In this document: piece by piece, positions 47,909 to 56,820 of the stretch
Layout: each line of letters begins with the position of its first letter
How positions within the stretch are numbered: the first letter of the stretch is position 1
Origin: an uncultured Pseudoteredinibacter sp.
Lineage (GTDB): Bacteria; Pseudomonadota; Gammaproteobacteria; Pseudomonadales; Cellvibrionaceae
Reading direction: 5' to 3'
Assembly (NCBI RefSeq): GCF_947502065.1
Contig: NZ_CANMYE010000002.1
Coordinates: 372,001-436,000, forward strand
Length of the DNA: 64,000 bases
The notes under the pieces: model-generated
Seen by the model: only the letters and a program-made list of their open reading frames with translations
Database searches by the model: none
What the model was told of the DNA's origin: nothing
Program-made: the position numbers and the translations under genes

Positions 47909-48337
47909 TTATACGTCCAGTTCTTTGGGTTGCTGTGCAGTATGCGGATGCTCGGCACCAGCATATACTTTCAACTTGCTGAACATTGCACGGCCTAGAG
48001 GACCTTTTGGCAACATACCCTTAACAGCGCTCTGGATTGTGCGCTCAGGAGCCTTCTCGATCAACTTTTCAAAGCTGATAGACTTCAAACCACCAGGGTA
48101 GCCAGTGTGGCTATGGTAGATTTTGTTCTTAGCCTTATTACCAGTCACTTGTACTTTTTCAGCATTGATTACAACGATGTAATCGCCAGTATCAACGTGA
48201 GGGGTAAACTCAGGCTTGTTCTTACCGCGTAAACGGTCGGCAATCGCCACGGCCATGCGGCCTAGGGTCTTACCTTCAGCGTCGATCACGTACCAGTCGC
48301 GCTGGACGGTTTCGGGCTTGGCACTGTATGTCTTCAT
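47909..48337 (-). CDS. rplM: 50S ribosomal protein L13
   Basis: 142 residues. [20 protein letters not shown] at the N-terminus and [20 protein letters not shown] near 54-73 match L13. It leads the rplM-rpsI operon; a promoter candidate is listed upstream. L13 is an early 23S rRNA binder in 50S assembly. Confidence 0.99.
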   Translation of the reverse strand: MKTYSAKPETVQRDWYVIDAEGKTLGRMAVAIADRLRGKNKPEFTPHVDTGDYIVVINAEKVQVTGNKAKNKIYHSHTGYPGGLKSISFEKLIEKAPERTIQSAVKGMLPKGPLGRAMFSKLKVYAGAEHPHTAQQPKELDV

Positions 48338-48418
48338 GTTATATCTGCCTTTTAGGGTTTCGGTTTGCAGCGCCTATTCACAAAGGGCGAATCAGGGAGC
48401 CACAAAAATGGAGCGCGG

Positions 48419-48447
48419 ATTCTATAGCGGGGGTGAGCAAAAAGCAA
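48419..48447 (-). promoter_or_regulatory. Candidate promoter of rplM-rpsI
   Basis: Reading leftward, TTGCTT (48447-48442) and TAGAAT (48424-48419) are 17 bases apart. This leaves about 80 bases of leader to the rplM ATG. It lies just downstream of the structured repeat copy A. Confidence 0.5.
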
Positions 48448-48483
48448 GCAAAACTCCCAAACTTATTACATCCCAAGAAGCCC

Positions 48484-48600
48484 GACCGCCTGTTGAGGGG
48501 AGCAGTTGCTATGCTGGGGGCGCAAAAAACTGGATCCATCCAAGCTCACCTCCTCCTCCGAGTCGGAGATGCCCCAGCATAGCAACTGCTCCCCTCAACA
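48484..48600 (-). repeat. Structured covarying hairpin element, copy A
   Basis: The 110-base core (48491-48600) has 29-bp perfect arms, extended by three more pairs to 48488/48603, around a 52-base centre. Read on the minus strand the centre holds a CTCCG-ACT-CGGAG hairpin, a perfect Shine-Dalgarno AGGAGGTGA (48554-48546), a small hairpin TGGAT-GG-ATCCA containing an ATG (48539), then GTTTTTTGCGC. A GGCGGTC flank follows. The ATG opens a 53-codon frame whose first codons (MDPVFCAP) match copy B. It is either a structured RNA, a single-stranded DNA hairpin or a mobile repeat. Confidence 0.9.
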
Positions 48601-48716
48601 GGCTACATATTCATACATACAACCAATCCTTTGAGTTTAGTGCGCAAAAACACCGCAAACTCATTGAGTCAACGCGCCGAAAGATCAAAGAAAACTAAAA
48701 TATCGCAAATGCAGAA

Positions 48717-48833
48717 TGTTAGGGGTAGGGGCTACTTTGTTGGGGCATCTCCGACTCGGAGGAGGAGGTGAGCTAGCATGGATGCTGTTTTTTGCGCCCC
48801 CAACAAAGTAGCCCCTACCCCTAACAGGCGGTC
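48717..48833 (+). repeat. Structured covarying hairpin element, copy B
   Basis: Same 110-base plan as copy A but on the plus strand: 29-base arms at 48717-48745 and 48798-48826, centre 52 bases, then the same GGCGGTC flank. Relative to copy A nine outer pairs and two inner pairs differ, and every change is compensated on the other arm; the remaining 42 bases of the centre are identical. AGGAGGTGA (48763-48771) sits six bases before an ATG (48778) that opens a 24-codon frame. The inner hairpin is AGCAT-GG-ATGCT. The 113 bases between the copies show no repeat relation. Confidence 0.9.
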
Positions 48834-48859
48834 AGTCCTGCATAACACCTAAACAAGAA

Positions 48860-49969
48860 CTAAGGCTTATGCGGCAACGCCAAATAATCGTGACTCTGCA
48901 TCTCCAGCAGACGACTCACCGTGCGATCAAACTCAAAACTTAAGTGGCCACCAGCGTAGATCTGCTCTAAAGGTACCTCACAAGAGATGATCAGCTTCAC
49001 ACTGCGATCATAAAATTCATCAACTAGATTAATGAAGCGACGAGCCTGATCATCGGTCTCACGCCCCAACTGAGGCACATCCGAAAGCAATACAGCATGG
49101 TATTCGCGAGCCAGCTCAATATAGTCATTCTGGGAGCGAGGACCGTCACAGAGCGCCATAAAGTCAAACCAGACCACATCCTCTGATTCGAAGCGCGCCA
49201 TGATTTCACGACCCTCGATCTCCAAGGGCACATTGGCACGAGCCTCTTCCAAATCAGGCGCCAAACCCTCGAAGCTGCGCCGCAAACTAATATCCGCCTC
49301 TTCATCTAAAGGGTGATGAAAAAGCTCGGCTTGCTCTAAGGCTCGCAGACGGTAATCAACACCACCGTCTACATTGACCACCAAAGTATGCTCATTAAGC
49401 ATGGCAATAGCTGGCAAGAACCGCGCACGCTGCAGGCCATCTTTATATAGACCATCAGGAACAATGTTGGAGGTGGCCACCAAAGTAACACCGCGAGAGA
49501 ACAAACCCTGCATCAGATTACCCAGAATCATTGCATCGGTAATATCGGAAACAAAGAATTCATCGAAGCAGATAACACGAGCCTCTTTAGCCAATCGGTT
49601 CGCTACGATTTCAAGGGGATTCTTTTCGCCCGGCAAGGTTTTCAGCTCTTGATGGACGCGGCGCATAAAACGATGGAAGTGCACCCGCATTTTATTTTCA
49701 AAAGGCAGAGACTCATAGAAGTTATCCATCAGGTAGGTCTTACCACGACCAACACCACCCCAGAAGTATAAGCCTTTCTCAGGCCCTAAAGATTCTTTCT
49801 TGCGTCCCAGCAATTTAGACATCAATCCGGGCTTTTTAGCCGCAACAGGCTTAGCTGTTAAGCGCTCATAGAGATCCTGCAAATGATCCACTGCCATCGC
49901 CTGGGCAGGATCATGACGAAAATCATCTCTCTTAAGGTCGCGCTGATAGCGCTCTATAGGGCTACTCAT
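48860..49969 (-). CDS. zapE: Cell division protein ZapE (AFG1-like ATPase)
   Basis: 369 residues from the ATG at 49969; a TTG at 49996 is in frame but less likely. Walker A is GGVGRGKTYLMD near 75, Walker B ICFDEFFVSD near 137, with sensor ATSNIVPDGLYKDGLQR near 172. ZapE contacts the Z-ring under stress in relatives. Neighbouring rplM-rpsI is the usual context. Confidence 0.95.
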   Translation of the reverse strand: MSSPIERYQRDLKRDDFRHDPAQAMAVDHLQDLYERLTAKPVAAKKPGLMSKLLGRKKESLGPEKGLYFWGGVGRGKTYLMDNFYESLPFENKMRVHFHRFMRRVHQELKTLPGEKNPLEIVANRLAKEARVICFDEFFVSDITDAMILGNLMQGLFSRGVTLVATSNIVPDGLYKDGLQRARFLPAIAMLNEHTLVVNVDGGVDYRLRALEQAELFHHPLDEEADISLRRSFEGLAPDLEEARANVPLEIEGREIMARFESEDVVWFDFMALCDGPRSQNDYIELAREYHAVLLSDVPQLGRETDDQARRFINLVDEFYDRSVKLIISCEVPLEQIYAGGHLSFEFDRTVSRLLEMQSHDYLALPHKP

Positions 49970-50174
49970 ATCTCTACTTCCGAAGGGCGATAGCAAAACC
50001 GCGCCACTTTAACCAGCCATCAACATAGAAGCAAGCCGCAATAGCGTATGTAAAGAAGCGTGATACCACCAAAGTCCAGATCCACACAGCGACCATTTAT
50101 CCTATATAATAGATATTAGCAGGGGCAAACTTTAACAGCCCAACTGCCACCGTTGTTTGTTAAGGAGACCATCC

Positions 50175-50666
50175 GTGACTGAGTTTGAACTGAGCCACCT
50201 AATTATTACTGGCGTGGGCATGTTGATTGCCGGCGGCATTATTGGCCTAGCCATTGGCCGCAGCACCAGCCAACAAAGCAAAGCCGCAGAGACTATTAAA
50301 GAAGAACTAGAGCAGCTAAAAGAAGAACAGCGTGACTACCAGCATGAAGTAGCCGAACACTTCGCTGAAACCGCATCTTTGGTTAACGACATGAATCAAA
50401 GCTATAAGGCCGTGCATGAGCACCTTGCCAATAGCGCCCTGAAGTTATCCAACCCTGATGTTAGCCGCCAGATTCTAGAAGCAGGCACCAGCCAACCCGC
50501 GCTAGAAAGCCAAGCAATGGGCGAGCTGCAAGAACAACCTAAAGACTGGGCCCCTAAAAACCCGGGAGATAAGGGCACTTTGAGCGAAGACTTTGGCCTA
50601 GACAAAACCGCTGACAGCAAGCCGGAAGAAAGCGACAGCGAGCCAAAAGAAGAAGAAAAAGCCTAA
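50175..50666 (+). CDS. zapG: YhcB/ZapG-family (DUF1043) envelope protein
   Basis: 163 residues. One N-terminal membrane helix (ITGVGMLIAGGIIGLAIG) is followed by a coiled-coil (ETIKEELEQLKEEQRDYQHE) and an acidic, disordered tail. YhcB/ZapG links cell-wall growth and division in E. coli. The start is the GTG at 50175, with AAGGAG eight bases upstream. It is divergent from zapE and precedes the DegS-type gene by 18 bases, an order common in gammaproteobacteria. Confidence 0.88.
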   Translation: MTEFELSHLIITGVGMLIAGGIIGLAIGRSTSQQSKAAETIKEELEQLKEEQRDYQHEVAEHFAETASLVNDMNQSYKAVHEHLANSALKLSNPDVSRQILEAGTSQPALESQAMGELQEQPKDWAPKNPGDKGTLSEDFGLDKTADSKPEESDSEPKEEEKA

Positions 50667-50684
50667 GTAGAAGCGTTTGGGGGA

Positions 50685-51803
50685 ATGGCGAACTTGAAAA
50701 AGCTGCTGGATTTTGTAGGTTTACCAGTATTCGCTGGGATAATCATCGCTGCGGCTCTGTTGCTTTTATTCCCCCAACTTCGCCAACCCAGCTTTTTTCA
50801 GCTTGGCACCCAGCAGCAGATAGATCAGCAAGGCCCCGCATCTTATTCCCGCGCAGTTCGAATAGCAGCCCCTGGCGTAGTCAATATTAGCACCAACCAA
50901 AAGCGCAACTTTAGGGATCACCCACTACTTAACGACCCCTTATTTCAGCAGCACAATAATATAAGAAATAACAGCCCACTCGGATCAGGCGTTGTCGCCT
51001 CTGAAGATGGCTACATCTTAACCAACTACCACGTCATTGAGAGCGCCAACGAAATCCAAGTACAGTTTTTCGATGGCAGCACGGAATATGCCGAATTGGT
51101 AGGCACCGACCCCAAAAGTGATCTAGCCGTATTAAAGGTAAACAAAGAAAACCTTAAACCTCTACAGGTGAGACGTTCCGAAGAAATGCAAATTGGCGAT
51201 GTTGTACTGGCAATCGGCAACCCCTGGGGGGTTGGGCAAACAGTGAGCCAAGGCATTATCAGCGCTACCGATAGAGGCCTAAAGCAGCTAAGCCCCTACA
51301 CATACTTTTTTCAAACCGATGCCGCCGTAAACCCCGGCAACTCCGGCGGCGCCGTGATCGACGCCTATGGAAAATTAGTCGGCATCAGTACCGCCATTCT
51401 CAACAATGAGAACGCCACTGGAATTAGCTTCGCCATTCCTGCTGATTACGCCATGTATGCCCTCGATGACATCGTTCAATATGGTTATGTAGTTCGCGGC
51501 TGGCTCGGTTTTGGCGCCGATAGATTAAGCGCAGCCGCCGCAGCTTCAGGCGGGCTAGTCAACAACGACGGTATATTTGTAACCAGCATTACACCAGGTA
51601 GCCCAGCCGAGCAAGCGGGCTTACAACTTGGCGACTACATCACCAGCATCAACGACATCCCTCTTAGCGCGAGCAATCCTGCACCAGAACAGGCCACCAG
51701 CCGCCTGCGCCCGGGCAGCCTGATCAATATCGATTTTATTCGACAAGGGCAAGTAATGAGAACGGTTTTACAGGTTGGATTACTGCGCCCAGACGAAAAT
51801 TAA
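50685..51803 (+). CDS. degS: DegS/AlgW-type membrane-anchored serine protease
   Basis: 372 residues: one N-terminal helix (about 12-30), a trypsin-like domain with catalytic His in TNYHVIES near 112, Asp in PKSDLAVLKV near 142 and Ser in NPGNSGGAVID near 218, and one PDZ domain (about 275-370). A single PDZ and the anchor are the DegS/AlgW plan; that family cleaves the anti-sigma factor RseA/MucA after outer-membrane stress. Confidence 0.92.
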   Translation: MANLKKLLDFVGLPVFAGIIIAAALLLLFPQLRQPSFFQLGTQQQIDQQGPASYSRAVRIAAPGVVNISTNQKRNFRDHPLLNDPLFQQHNNIRNNSPLGSGVVASEDGYILTNYHVIESANEIQVQFFDGSTEYAELVGTDPKSDLAVLKVNKENLKPLQVRRSEEMQIGDVVLAIGNPWGVGQTVSQGIISATDRGLKQLSPYTYFFQTDAAVNPGNSGGAVIDAYGKLVGISTAILNNENATGISFAIPADYAMYALDDIVQYGYVVRGWLGFGADRLSAAAAASGGLVNNDGIFVTSITPGSPAEQAGLQLGDYITSINDIPLSASNPAPEQATSRLRPGSLINIDFIRQGQVMRTVLQVGLLRPDEN

Positions 51804-51805
51804 TC

Positions 51806-52483
51806 ATGTCTCACTTTTATCGCGGGCACGACTGGATAGAAGAGCTCCCCCAAGCTGTACAAGAAAAAATAAAACAGCGAATGCAACGCCGCGAACTGCA
51901 AAATGGCGAGCCACTTTATCAACCCGGCGATCAAGCCCAAGCACTATTTCAAGTCCAAAGCGGACTGATAGTCTTAAAGCGGAGCAATAAAGAAGGCGAA
52001 GAATATCTAGCCACCTTTCATGGCCCCGGAGAATGCTTTGGCGAAATACCCCTGCTCACCAAAGAGGCTAAGCGCGGCTTTAATGCCGTAGCAAGGGGCA
52101 ATACCATTGTGCGTAGCCTAAGCCAAAATGATTTTTTTGACTTAAGCCAGCAACATCCGGAAATATTCCCACAACTCACCCAGAAACTTTGCGCCATCAT
52201 AAGCAGCCTACTTGGACAAGTGGAATCACTTTCACAAGCCAGCTTAAAGCAACGCCTAGCAACCTTAATTGTTGATGCTGCCGAGCGACACGGCAAACAG
52301 GAAAAAGACGGCATCAGTATTAACATTCCACTATCGCAGACCGACATAGGCAACATGCTAGGTGCTACACGGCAAAGCGTACAAAGGGAGTTAAAGCCCT
52401 GGCGAGACCAAGGCTGGATCGGCCGCAGCAGCGGAAGACTATTGATCCACCAACTCGACAAAATTCGCAAGCTCGCCGTTTAA
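51806..52483 (+). CDS. Crp/Fnr-family transcriptional regulator
   Basis: 225 residues. The N-terminal cyclic-nucleotide-binding fold (residues 25-140, FHGPGECFGEIPLL) and a C-terminal winged helix (TDIGNMLGATRQSVQRELKP near 175-195) are clear. It lacks the N-terminal cysteine cluster of FNR. It starts two bases after the DegS-type gene. Effector and targets are unknown. Confidence 0.9.
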   Translation: MSHFYRGHDWIEELPQAVQEKIKQRMQRRELQNGEPLYQPGDQAQALFQVQSGLIVLKRSNKEGEEYLATFHGPGECFGEIPLLTKEAKRGFNAVARGNTIVRSLSQNDFFDLSQQHPEIFPQLTQKLCAIISSLLGQVESLSQASLKQRLATLIVDAAERHGKQEKDGISINIPLSQTDIGNMLGATRQSVQRELKPWRDQGWIGRSSGRLLIHQLDKIRKLAV

Positions 52484-52492
52484 GCTTGCGAA
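52464..52492. terminator. Convergent hairpin between the Crp/Fnr gene and moeB
   Basis: TTCGCAAGCT (52464-52473) and AGCTTGCGAA (52483-52492) form a perfect 10-bp stem with a nine-base loop. It overlaps the last codons of the regulator and lies just after the moeB stop; AAAA follows on the + side and TTTT on the leftward side. Confidence 0.7.
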
Positions 52493-52495
52493 AAC

Positions 52496-53236
52496 TCACA
52501 CCGAGCAAACACAGCAATTTGCTTTTTTAGGCAAACGCAAACTTTGCCAACTTAAATCCCTGGCATCAAAGCGCTTCATTTCCCCAACAGCAAGCGGCCC
52601 TTCCAGCACGCTTCGCAATGCCATCAACGCTTGCATGCTACCAATCACCCCCAATAAAGGTGATAGCACCCCCTCTTCTGCACAACGACGCCCCTCGTCA
52701 CCATCATCATCGTAAAGACAGGCGTAACAAGGCGAGCTCTTCAGCGCAGGATCAAAGGTCAGCAACTGACCATCCATAGCAATAGCCGAAGCTGACACCC
52801 AAGGCTTTTTAGTTTTCACACAAGCTTGGTTTATCGCAAAGCGAGAAGAAAATCGATCTGTGCAATCCAACACCAAATCCACCGCAGCAAAATGTTCAGC
52901 AAAAGATTCAGCTGAAAGACTGGCATTGATTTCATGCACTTGAACATCGGCATTTAAATCACGAATAGTTGCAGCAGCAGAAGAAACCTTGGTTTTACCA
53001 ATGCTACTAAAGCGATGGGCAATTTGACGTTGCAAATTACTGAGCTCCACCACATCAAAATCAAACAAGCTTAGCTGCCCAATACCTGCCGCCGCCAAGT
53101 ACATCGCCACAGGCGAGCCTAAACCACCCAAACCGACAATGGCGACATGTGAAGTCAATAACTTTTGCTGCCCTGCGATATCAATCTCAGGCAATAAAAT
53201 ATGGCGACTGTAGCGCAGTAACTGTTCATCGTTCAT
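52496..53236 (-). CDS. moeB: Molybdopterin-synthase adenylyltransferase MoeB (ThiF family)
   Basis: 246 residues. The ATP site is VGLGGLGSPVAMYLAAAGIG near 35-54 with DFDVVELSNLQRQ next. Zinc cysteines are CYAC near 168 and CCVC at the end. It activates the C-terminus of a ubiquitin-like sulphur carrier (MoaD or ThiS). Its place after prmC is typical for gammaproteobacteria. A ThiF role cannot be excluded. Confidence 0.9.
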   Translation of the reverse strand: MNDEQLLRYSRHILLPEIDIAGQQKLLTSHVAIVGLGGLGSPVAMYLAAAGIGQLSLFDFDVVELSNLQRQIAHRFSSIGKTKVSSAAATIRDLNADVQVHEINASLSAESFAEHFAAVDLVLDCTDRFSSRFAINQACVKTKKPWVSASAIAMDGQLLTFDPALKSSPCYACLYDDDGDEGRRCAEEGVLSPLLGVIGSMQALMALRSVLEGPLAVGEMKRFDARDLSWQSLRLPKKANCCVCSV

Positions 53237-53346
53237 TAGCTTGTACCATTGATAGTCAAATTAACTTCACGCTCGCGAACTCAAATTGCTCAACAAAGCT
53301 TATGCCGAAAACAGAAATTCCATTCTATAGCCCGAGCGAGCAAGCT

Positions 53347-54183
53347 CTATGGCCAACGCGCAAAACTGATTCGCTCATGCCCGGCAATATCTTCGCGACT
53401 TGCTACATCTACAAAACCTTGCAGAGATAACAACTCACGCACCAATGCAGCCTGCTGATAACCATGCTCCAACAATAGATAACCGCCAGAGTCTAAGTAA
53501 TGTGGCGCCTGCTGAACAATCAGCTTTAAGTCCGCCATCCCCCCATCACCTGCAATCAAGGCCGACAAAGGTTCAAAACGAACATCCCCCTCCTGAAGGT
53601 GGGGATCTATAGGATCAATATAAGGAGGGTTGCTAACAATTAAATTGAAACGAGAACCCGGGTCTATTTCAGCAAACCAAGAGCTCTGTAAAAAGCGCAC
53701 ATTTTGAATGTTATTCGCCACCCGATTTCGTTCGGCTAAGGCCACGGCCTCAGCATTCAAATCGACGGCTAATAATTTGCAAGACGGCCATTCGCTCGCC
53801 AAGGCTAGAGCAATCGCTCCAGTTCCGGTGCCTAAATCTAGAGCTGCTGCAGCGCCACTAGGAAAGTAATCTAGGGCCTGCTCCACTAAAGTTTCAGTAT
53901 CAGGCCTAGGGATTAAGGTGCTGCTATTTACTTCGAGAGTCAGATCCCAGAAGTCTCGCTTTGCAATAATGTGAGCGACCGGCTCACCAGCAATGCGTCG
54001 CTCTAGCAACTTCTGAAAGTGCTCATTGTGCTGATCACTCAATTGCTTTTCGGGCCATGTAAATAAATAACTGCGCTCACACTCCAGGCAATGGCATAAG
54101 AGCAGCTCCACGTCGAGCTGAGCCGTATCACTATTGAGCAACTGCTGGCGAGCACTATTCAGCAGTTCGGCAATGCTGTTCAA
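53347..54183 (-). CDS. prmC: Peptide chain release factor N5-glutamine methyltransferase PrmC
   Basis: About 278 residues. An N-terminal helical domain leads to a methyltransferase with motif I ALDLGTGTGAIALALA near 113 and the catalytic NPPY motif in LIVSNPPYIDP near 182. It methylates the GGQ glutamine of release factors, including the RF1 encoded just upstream. The TTG at 54183 has GAGG six bases upstream; a TTG at 54195 is also possible. Confidence 0.95.
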   Translation of the reverse strand: MNSIAELLNSARQQLLNSDTAQLDVELLLCHCLECERSYLFTWPEKQLSDQHNEHFQKLLERRIAGEPVAHIIAKRDFWDLTLEVNSSTLIPRPDTETLVEQALDYFPSGAAAALDLGTGTGAIALALASEWPSCKLLAVDLNAEAVALAERNRVANNIQNVRFLQSSWFAEIDPGSRFNLIVSNPPYIDPIDPHLQEGDVRFEPLSALIAGDGGMADLKLIVQQAPHYLDSGGYLLLEHGYQQAALVRELLSLQGFVDVASREDIAGHERISFARWP

Positions 54184-54215
54184 AATCAGCCTCAACTAAA
54201 GTTTTTAAACCAAAA

Positions 54216-55298
54216 TTATTCAGCCAAAGCTGCCAACTGATCAGCTTGGTATTCATTCACCAAAGGCTGCACCACATCGTCCAGGCGCCCTTCCATAACC
54301 TCTGCCAACTTGTATAGAGTCAGATTAATACGATGGTCAGTCACCCGACCTTGCGGGTAGTTATAAGTGCGAATTCGCTCAGAGCGATCACCACTGCCCA
54401 CCAAATTACGACGCTCATCGGCAATTTCTTGGGCAGCCCTCTCAGCTTGAGCATTGTTTAAACGCGCTGCTAACAAAGACATGGCTCGAGCCTTGTTTTT
54501 ATGCTGAGAACGCTCATCCTGACACTCCACGACCACACCGGTTGGAATGTGGGTGATACGAATAGCCGAATCGGTTTTGTTCACGTGCTGACCGCCGGCG
54601 CCGGAGGCTCGAAACGTATCGATACGCAAATCGCCCTTATTGATATTAACCTCTTCGGTTTCATCAGCTTCTGGCATTACCGCCACAGTACAAGCTGAAG
54701 TGTGGACACGGCCTTGCGATTCTGTTTCTGGTACACGCTGTACTCGGTGAGCGCCGGATTCAAACTTCAACTGAGAATAAACACCCTGACCTGAAACCCG
54801 GGTAATGATTTCTTTAAAGCCACCATGATCACCCTCATTTTGACTCATAATCTCTACTCGCCAACCACGAGCTTCGGCATACTTGCTGTACATACGATAC
54901 AAATCGCCGGAAAAGATTGCCGCCTCGTCACCACCGGTTCCCGCACGAATTTCCAAGAATACGTTTTTATCATCATTTGGATCTTTCGGTAGCAAAAGTT
55001 TTTGCAACTCAAGCTCCATTGGCTCCAACTGAGACTCAGCTTCTTTTAACTCTTCCTGCGCCATTTCGCGCATATCGGCATCACCATCTTTCAATAACAT
55101 TTTGGCTTCTTCGATATCTTCCAAAATAGTGGTGTAGCGCTCATAACATTTTACGACGGGCTCAATTTCGGCGTATTCCTTAGATAATTCACGAAAGCGG
55201 TTTTGATCTGCGATCACCCCACCATCACTAAGCAAAGCCCCCACTTCTTCGTAGCGATCTTGCAGATGGTCTAATTTATCTAAAATGGACTGTTTCAT
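54216..55298 (-). CDS. prfA: Peptide chain release factor 1
   Basis: 360 residues. The stop-codon reading motif is RVPETESQG (PxT, RF1 type) near 187 and the catalytic GGQ lies in [15 protein letters not shown] near 230. It terminates at UAA and UAG. It lies between hemA and prmC, the standard order. Confidence 0.99.
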   Translation of the reverse strand: MKQSILDKLDHLQDRYEEVGALLSDGGVIADQNRFRELSKEYAEIEPVVKCYERYTTILEDIEEAKMLLKDGDADMREMAQEELKEAESQLEPMELELQKLLLPKDPNDDKNVFLEIRAGTGGDEAAIFSGDLYRMYSKYAEARGWRVEIMSQNEGDHGGFKEIITRVSGQGVYSQLKFESGAHRVQRVPETESQGRVHTSACTVAVMPEADETEEVNINKGDLRIDTFRASGAGGQHVNKTDSAIRITHIPTGVVVECQDERSQHKNKARAMSLLAARLNNAQAERAAQEIADERRNLVGSGDRSERIRTYNYPQGRVTDHRINLTLYKLAEVMEGRLDDVVQPLVNEYQADQLAALAE

Positions 55299-55359
55299 AA
55301 TTCAGCTAAACTCTCAGAAATTTACTGGCAAGCTATCAGCTCACCAATAGCGCAAAGCG

Positions 55360-56625
55360 CTATTTAGATGATTCTTTTGATATATCTATACCCAACAACT
55401 CTTGCGAAATATCGATCACTTCAGCGCGGCCATCAGCACTGGCCTGTTTTAATTTAGTTGTGGGCGAATGAATAAGTTTGTTCGTTAGCGAGCGCGCAAG
55501 CTGTGTCATTGCTTGCGCAGCATCAGTGCCAGACTCTAAAGCTCGCAGCGCCTTTTCCAGCTCTTTGTCTCGCAACTGCTCAGCTTGCTGCCTATAAGCC
55601 TTAATTGTAGAGACTGCTTGCAAGGCTCGCATTTCCGCCTGATATTGAGCGACTCCTTCAGCTACAATCAATTCAGCTTTTTTTGCTTCGTCCTCACGGG
55701 ATTTACGGTTTTCATCGATTACTGCGCGCAGATCATCAACCGTGTATAAGTAGACATCATCCAGCTCATCGACCTGAGCCTCAATATCTCTTGGCACCGC
55801 GATATCCACCATAAACATGGGCTTGTGCCGGCGCTTTTTCAAGGCCGTCTCCACGGCACCCTTACCCAATAATGGGAGCTGACTGGCCGTTGACGAAATA
55901 ACAATATCGGCGCGGTGCAATTGCTCAGGAATGTCGGCCAATAAAATCGCTTCAGCGCCCAGCTCTTCCGCGAGCCCCTTGGCACGCTCCAAAGTGCGAT
56001 TAGCAACAATCAGTTTTTTAATGCCATTATTATGCAAATGCCGAGCAACCAGCTCGATAGTTTCCCCGGCGCCTACCAATAGGGCTGTATCTTCTTTCAG
56101 ATCAGAGAAAATTTGCTGCGCCAGACTAACAGCCGCAAAGGCCACCGAGACAGGGTTCGCACCAATCTCGGTTTCACTTCGCACACGCTTAGCAATATTA
56201 AAAATTTGCTGAAAGCCATAGTGCAAACCTCGCCCTACCACGCCTGCTTCGGTAGCATCCGCATAAGCCGATTTCATCTGCCCTAAAATTTGCGGCTCAC
56301 CCAAAACCAAGGAGTCCAAACCGGCGGCAACACGCATCATATGCTCTATGGCCTCACCATCTTGCAACACATAGTGATAAGGCTCTAAAGATTCCCGGGA
56401 AAGCTGATGATAATCACCCAGCCACTGCAGCACATCGGCATCGAGCAATTCACCCCAAGCGTATAACTCGGTGCGATTACAGGTCGATAAAATAGCGGCC
56501 TCTTCAATTGCCAAACTGTCGCACATAGATTTAAGCGCCCCAGCTATATTGCCAGGGGCAAAGGCCACTCGCTCACGGATATCTACCGGCGCGGTGTTAT
56601 GATTGATGCCTAATGCGATGAGCAT
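55360..56625 (-). CDS. hemA: Glutamyl-tRNA reductase
   Basis: 421 residues. The catalytic cysteine lies in [13 protein letters not shown] near 50 and the NADPH-binding glycine motif in [16 protein letters not shown] near 186; the C-terminal dimerisation helices follow. It starts tetrapyrrole synthesis from glutamyl-tRNA. AAGG is seven bases before the ATG. It is divergent from the TPR lipoprotein gene. Confidence 0.99.
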   Translation of the reverse strand: MLIALGINHNTAPVDIRERVAFAPGNIAGALKSMCDSLAIEEAAILSTCNRTELYAWGELLDADVLQWLGDYHQLSRESLEPYHYVLQDGEAIEHMMRVAAGLDSLVLGEPQILGQMKSAYADATEAGVVGRGLHYGFQQIFNIAKRVRSETEIGANPVSVAFAAVSLAQQIFSDLKEDTALLVGAGETIELVARHLHNNGIKKLIVANRTLERAKGLAEELGAEAILLADIPEQLHRADIVISSTASQLPLLGKGAVETALKKRRHKPMFMVDIAVPRDIEAQVDELDDVYLYTVDDLRAVIDENRKSREDEAKKAELIVAEGVAQYQAEMRALQAVSTIKAYRQQAEQLRDKELEKALRALESGTDAAQAMTQLARSLTNKLIHSPTTKLKQASADGRAEVIDISQELLGIDISKESSK

Positions 56626-56820
56626 GACGACCTTTACTACAGCAGAGACTTGAAAACAGCCCGCTATTGTCCCCTAAAGCCAGCCCCAAGGCCAGCTCAG
56701 CGGATAACAATAAGCCTCTAAAATCAAAGCGATTAGTGCTCAAGGGCACTAAGTTGCTATAGTAAGGCCTATAGTAGAATATTGGCCTTATCAAGCCCTA
56801 GCCGAACACGAGCATAAGTA

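Noticed and set aside
48484..48833. Integron attC sites
   Set aside because: The outer ends do not fit the RYYYAAC/GTTRRRY boxes, the stems have no extrahelical bases, no integrase of the integron type is near, and the centre rather than the ends is conserved.
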